DNA from: Streptomyces sp. MH60
GTDB taxonomy: Bacteria > Actinomycetota > Actinomycetes > Streptomycetales > Streptomycetaceae
Assembly (NCBI RefSeq): GCF_002939385.1
Contig: NZ_MULI01000010.1
Coordinates: 62,001-126,000 of the forward strand
Direction of reading: 5' to 3'
Length of the DNA stretch: 64,000 nt
Positions 60,873-64,000 of this stretch are shown piece after piece. The notes beneath the pieces are model-generated. The model was given only the letters and a program-made list of their open reading frames with translations. It ran no database searches and was not told the DNA's origin. Position 1 is the first letter of the stretch; every line of letters starts with the position of its first letter. Made by a program: the position numbers and the translations under genes.

Positions 60873-62036
60873 ATGGGCGAGGCTGTCACGGGGACCGTCG
60901 GCGAGCGGTTCCGGGAGCTGTACGGGGCGGAGCCGGAGGGGGTGTGGGCGGCGCCGGGCCGGGTGAACCTGATCGGCGAACACACCGACTACAACGACGG
61001 CTTCGTGATGCCGTTCGCCCTGCCGCACCAGGCCGTCGCGGCCGTCTCCCGGCGCGACGACGGCGTCCTGCGCCTGCACTCGGCCGACATCGACGCCGGC
61101 CCGGTCGAGCTGCGCGTCGCCGACCTGACCCCCGGCTCGGACAAGTCCTGGACCGCCTACCCCTCGGGCGTCGTCTGGGCGCTGCGCGAGGCGGGCCACG
61201 AACTGACCGGCGCCGACGTGCACCTGACCTCGACGGTCCCGTCGGGCGCGGGGCTCTCGTCCTCGGCGGCCCTGGAGGTCGTCGTCGCCCTGGCGCTGAA
61301 CGACCTGTACTCCCTCGGCCTGCGCGGCCGGCAGCTGGCCCGCCTGTGCCAGCGCGCGGAGAACGTCTACGTCGGCGCCCCCGTCGGCATCATGGACCAG
61401 ACGGCCTCCGCCTGCTGCGAGGCGGGCCACGCCCTGTTCCTCGACACCCGCGACCTCTCCCAGCGCCAGATCCCCTTCGACCTCGCCGCCGAGGGCATGC
61501 GCCTGCTGGTCGTCGACACCCGGGTCAAGCACTCCCACAGCGAGGGCGAGTACGGCAAGCGCCGCGCCGGCTGCGAGAAGGGCGCCGCGCTGCTCGGCGT
61601 CGACGCGCTGCGCGACGTGCCCTACGCCGACCTGGACGCGGCGCTGGAGCGGCTGGGCGACGAGGAGGAGGTGCGCCGCCTGGTCCGGCACGTGGTGACC
61701 GAGGACGAGCGCGTCGAGCGGGTGGTGTCGCTGCTGGAGTCCGGCGACACCCGGGCCATCGGCCCCGTCCTCGTCGAGGGCCACGCCTCGCTGCGCGACG
61801 ACTTCCGCATCTCCTGCCCGGAGCTGGACCTGGTCGTCGACACGGCCCTCGCCTCCGGCGCCCTCGGCGCCCGGATGACCGGCGGCGGCTTCGGCGGCTC
61901 GGCGATCGTCCTGGCGGAGGCCACCGACGTGGACGCCGTCACCAAGGCGATCGAGAACGCCTTCGCGACGGCGTCCTTCAAGACCCCGCGGATCTTCGAG
62001 GCGGTGCCCTCGCCGGGGGCGCGGCGCCTGGTCTGA
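60873..62036 (+). CDS. galK: Galactokinase
   Basis: A GHMP kinase making galactose-1-phosphate. The 387-aa product has the family signature GRVNLIGEHTDYNDGFVMPF, the ATP loop PSGAGLSSSAALEVVVALAL, GIMDQTAS and the C-terminal TGGGFGGSAIVL. ATG at 60873 lies 38 bp after galE; GGAAGGGCGAGGGG upstream can act as ribosome site. Last gene of the operon; it ends five bases before a convergent GNAT gene. Confidence 0.95.
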   Translation: MGEAVTGTVGERFRELYGAEPEGVWAAPGRVNLIGEHTDYNDGFVMPFALPHQAVAAVSRRDDGVLRLHSADIDAGPVELRVADLTPGSDKSWTAYPSGVVWALREAGHELTGADVHLTSTVPSGAGLSSSAALEVVVALALNDLYSLGLRGRQLARLCQRAENVYVGAPVGIMDQTASACCEAGHALFLDTRDLSQRQIPFDLAAEGMRLLVVDTRVKHSHSEGEYGKRRAGCEKGAALLGVDALRDVPYADLDAALERLGDEEEVRRLVRHVVTEDERVERVVSLLESGDTRAIGPVLVEGHASLRDDFRISCPELDLVVDTALASGALGARMTGGGFGGSAIVLAEATDVDAVTKAIENAFATASFKTPRIFEAVPSPGARRLV

Positions 62037-62041
62037 GCCGG

Positions 62042-62497
62042 TCAGCCGAGCCGCTTCACCAGGGTGTACTCCGTGATCCCCGGCGGGTAGTCGGGGATCA
62101 CGCACATGACGTCGTAGCCGCGCTTCGTGTAGAAGCCGGGAGCCTGGAAGTCCCAGGTCTCCACGCGGGCGGCGGCGCAGCCGCGTTCGGTGCGGGCGGT
62201 GCGTTCCGCCTCGTCGAGGAGGGCGGAACCGAGACCCGCGCCCCGGTGGCCGCCGTCCACCCACAGGTAGGTCACGTGCAGCCAGGTCGCCCAGGTGTGG
62301 CCGACCAGGCCGCCCGCCAGGCCGCCGGTGCGGTCCAGGACCCAGACGTGCAGTGGGAATTCGCGTTCGTGAGGGGTCCCGCGCAGGGAACGCAGGACGG
62401 AGGAGGCCGCTGTGTTCGTCTCCCGCAGGCGGGTGCGCAGCAGATCGCGCCGTTCCTTGTCGACTTCTGTCACAAGACGAAACATGCGGCTCACCAT
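62042..62497 (-). CDS. GNAT N-acetyltransferase
   Basis: A 151-aa GNAT protein: LHVTYLWVDGGHRGAGLGSA is the acetyl-CoA motif, followed by CAAARVETWDFQAPGFYTKRGY. Possible starts are ATG 62497, GTG 62494 and ATG 62485 (MFRLVTEV); none has a strong ribosome site. Convergent with galK with no room for a terminator. Substrate unknown. Confidence 0.85.
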   Translation of the reverse strand: MVSRMFRLVTEVDKERRDLLRTRLRETNTAASSVLRSLRGTPHEREFPLHVWVLDRTGGLAGGLVGHTWATWLHVTYLWVDGGHRGAGLGSALLDEAERTARTERGCAAARVETWDFQAPGFYTKRGYDVMCVIPDYPPGITEYTLVKRLG

Positions 62498-62802
62498 AAA
62501 CGTGCCGCGGAGTCAGTTCTGCAAATAGCCTTCCGCTCCCGGCGCCCGTCCGTACTCTGATGAGCAGCACCGGTGGGGGCCGGTGCCGTTCAGGGGGCGA
62601 GACAGCCGGGTACGGCGCCCGGGGCGGGGACAGCGGTTACCGCACGGCGGCGGTCGTGCGGCGGCCCGTCCCGGAGTACCGAGCACAACAGCACAGCTGG
62701 ACGCGGGGCCCCGGGCTTCGTACCCGTGCCGGTGCCGTCGTCCGAGGACGGACAGACGATGGGTATCCCCTGCTCCTCGCGGAGCGCGGGGGAGGGGGTT
62801 TC

Positions 62803-63582
62803 GTGGTTCGTATCCGAGTCCTGGTCGTCGACGACCATCGCATCTTCGCCGAGTCGCTCGCGGCCGCCCTGGCCGCCGAGCCCGACGTCGACGTCTCGGC
62901 GGCCGGCAGCGGCCCGGCCGCACTGCGCTGCCTGGAGCGGGCCGCCTCCGAGGGACGGCGGTTCGACGTGCTGCTCGTCGACGCCGACCTGGGCGGCCGG
63001 GTGCCCGGCACCCGGCCCGCCGTGCCCGTGCGGGACGGCAACGAGGACGGGCTGGTGGACGGGATCTCGCTGGTCGCCGGGGTGCGGTCGGGGCAGCCGG
63101 GCGTACGGATCGTCGTCCTCGCCGAGAAGGACGACCCCCGGCGGGCGGCCCTCGCCCTGGGGGCCGGGGCCTCCGGGTGGGTGGCCAAGGACTGTTCCCT
63201 GTCCCGGCTGCTCAGCGTCATCCGGGGCGTCCTGCGCGACGAGACGCACCTGCCGCCCGCCCTGCTCACCGGCGTCCTGCGCGAGCTGACCGCGGCCCGC
63301 AAGCACCGCACCGAGAGCGAGCTGCTGGTGGAGTCGCTGACCCCGCGCGAGCGCGAGGTGCTGCGCTGCATGGTCGCCGGGCTCGGCCGCAAGGCGGTCG
63401 CCGAGCGGCTGTACCTGTCCCCGCACACGGTGCGCACCCACATGCAGAACGTCCTGGGCAAGCTGGGTGTCCACTCCACCCTGGCCGCCGTGGCGCTGGC
63501 GCGCAGGGCGGGGGTGGGACCGGCGGACCTGGACGGCCCCTCAGCCGGGGATGTTGTCGAACGGGGCGGTCAGCTGGCGTAG
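62803..63582 (+). CDS. LuxR-type response regulator
   Basis: The 259-aa product has a receiver (VVRIRVLVVDDHRIFAESLA) with the phosphoacceptor Asp in DVLLVDADLGG and the conserved Lys in GASGWVAKD. The LuxR HTH is LTPREREVLRCMVAGLGRKA and SPHTVRTHMQNVLGKLGV. Between the phosphoacceptor and the next helix an insertion of about 18 residues (GTRPAVPVRDGNEDG) is unusual. GTG 62803 has GGAGGGGG upstream. No kinase is adjacent. The 3' end overlaps the convergent MarR gene by 42 bp. Confidence 0.9.
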   Translation: MVRIRVLVVDDHRIFAESLAAALAAEPDVDVSAAGSGPAALRCLERAASEGRRFDVLLVDADLGGRVPGTRPAVPVRDGNEDGLVDGISLVAGVRSGQPGVRIVVLAEKDDPRRAALALGAGASGWVAKDCSLSRLLSVIRGVLRDETHLPPALLTGVLRELTAARKHRTESELLVESLTPREREVLRCMVAGLGRKAVAERLYLSPHTVRTHMQNVLGKLGVHSTLAAVALARRAGVGPADLDGPSAGDVVERGGQLA

Positions 63583-64000
63583 CAGGGCCGCCAGCTCGCT
63601 GCGCTGGGCGCGGGACAGCTCGCCCAGGATGGCGCGCTCCTGGGCCAGCAGGCCGGCCAGCGACTGGTCGGCGCGGTCCCGGCCCTCGTCCGTGAGCCGG
63701 ACCAGGACGCCGCGCCGGTCGCTGGGGTCGGGCAGGCGCTCCACCAGGCCCTTCTTCGCCAGCCGGTCGATCCGGTTGGTCATCGTGCCCGACGTGACCA
63801 GGGTCTGGGTGAGGAGCTGTCCCGGGGAGAGCTGGTACGGGGTGCCCGCGCGGCGCAGCGCCGTCAGCACATCGAACTCCCACGGCTCCAGCTGGTGTTC
63901 GGAGAAGGCCAGCCGGCGTGCGCGGTCCAGGTGCCGGGCCAGCCTGCTGACACGGCTCAGCACCTCGAGCGGTTCCACGTCGAGGTCCGGGCGCTCCCGG
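63541..64000 (-). CDS. MarR-family transcriptional regulator, partial
   Basis: The frame stays open to the right edge (codons for RERPDLD precede the GTG at 63978), so the true start lies outside. Visible residues cover most of a winged helix MarR protein: WEFDVLTALRRAGTPYQLSP, TLVTSGTMTNRIDRLAKKGL, the wing RLPDPSDRRGVLVRLTDEG and the C-terminal dimer helix ending PFDNIPG. Targets and ligand are unknown. It is tail-to-tail with the LuxR-type regulator, sharing 42 bp. Confidence 0.9.
   Translation of the reverse strand, partial: RERPDLDVEPLEVLSRVSRLARHLDRARRLAFSEHQLEPWEFDVLTALRRAGTPYQLSPGQLLTQTLVTSGTMTNRIDRLAKKGLVERLPDPSDRRGVLVRLTDEGRDRADQSLAGLLAQERAILGELSRAQRSELAALLRQLTAPFDNIPG

Overview
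The window is chromosomal DNA of a Streptomyces. Evidence is the very high G+C in third codon positions, frequent GTG starts, ATGA/GTGA/CTGA overlaps, and marker genes found together in this genus: an SsgA-like sporulation protein, SepX/GlpR, the galT-galE-galK order, an actinobacterial Pmt protein O-mannosyltransferase and an RpfB-like protein. From memory, the order resembles the S. coelicolor region running from galK/galE1/galT past pmt and ssgE to galU; I could not check this by search. Both edge genes (LtrA family at the left, MarR family at the right) are cut by the window.

Layout. 1-6.6 kb: LtrA, a 58-aa protein, MscL, an SAF/RcpC-like protein, methylthioadenosine phosphorylase, an FmdB zinc ribbon, an MFS transporter and a cation/proton antiporter. 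6.9-18.3 kb: a penicillin-acylase-family amidase, folate cyclo-ligase divergent from galU, then a packed galU-glp(moeA)-moaC-mogA-GNAT run leading to sepX, a tRNA-Ala(CGC), a GNAT, exonuclease III and a MerR regulator. 18.4-32 kb: a monooxygenase/hydrolase/SDR operon laid out like mycobacterial mymA-lipR-sadH, a small charged protein, a tricorn-type protease, a TetR/MMPL pair, YbaK/EamA, DUF1876 and a serine hydrolase. 32-39 kb: a NikMN-Q-O type ECF metal transporter with a Nur-box-like site at its promoter, an SsgE-like protein and two tandem penicillin-binding proteins.

About 38.9-42.0 kb is an accessory island with visibly lower G+C. It holds a broken GNAT gene, a 138-aa unknown, and a two-gene overlapping unit (DUF6932 nucleotidyltransferase-like protein plus a 326-aa protein of unknown function). 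This unit is the best candidate for an undescribed system. The core resumes with pmt, rsmI, a zinc-ribbon protein, TatD, an RpfB-like factor, ksgA, ispE and an ABC-F ATPase (42-51.4 kb). Then come two paralogous proline-rich/PQQ-propeller membrane proteins and a response regulator whose receiver has lost its phosphoacceptor (51.7-56.3 kb). Last are a Na+/solute symporter divergent from galT-galE-galK, a GNAT, a second LuxR-type regulator and the partial MarR gene.

Themes. Several genes serve the envelope and cell division: glp-sepX, the SsgE-like gene with the tandem PBPs, the RpfB-like factor and pmt. UDP-sugar metabolism is split between galU and the Leloir galTEK operon with its neighbouring symporter. 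Metal and small-molecule transport is spread between these blocks. Most regulatory calls (operators, terminators, promoters) rest only on visible repeats and motif matches.
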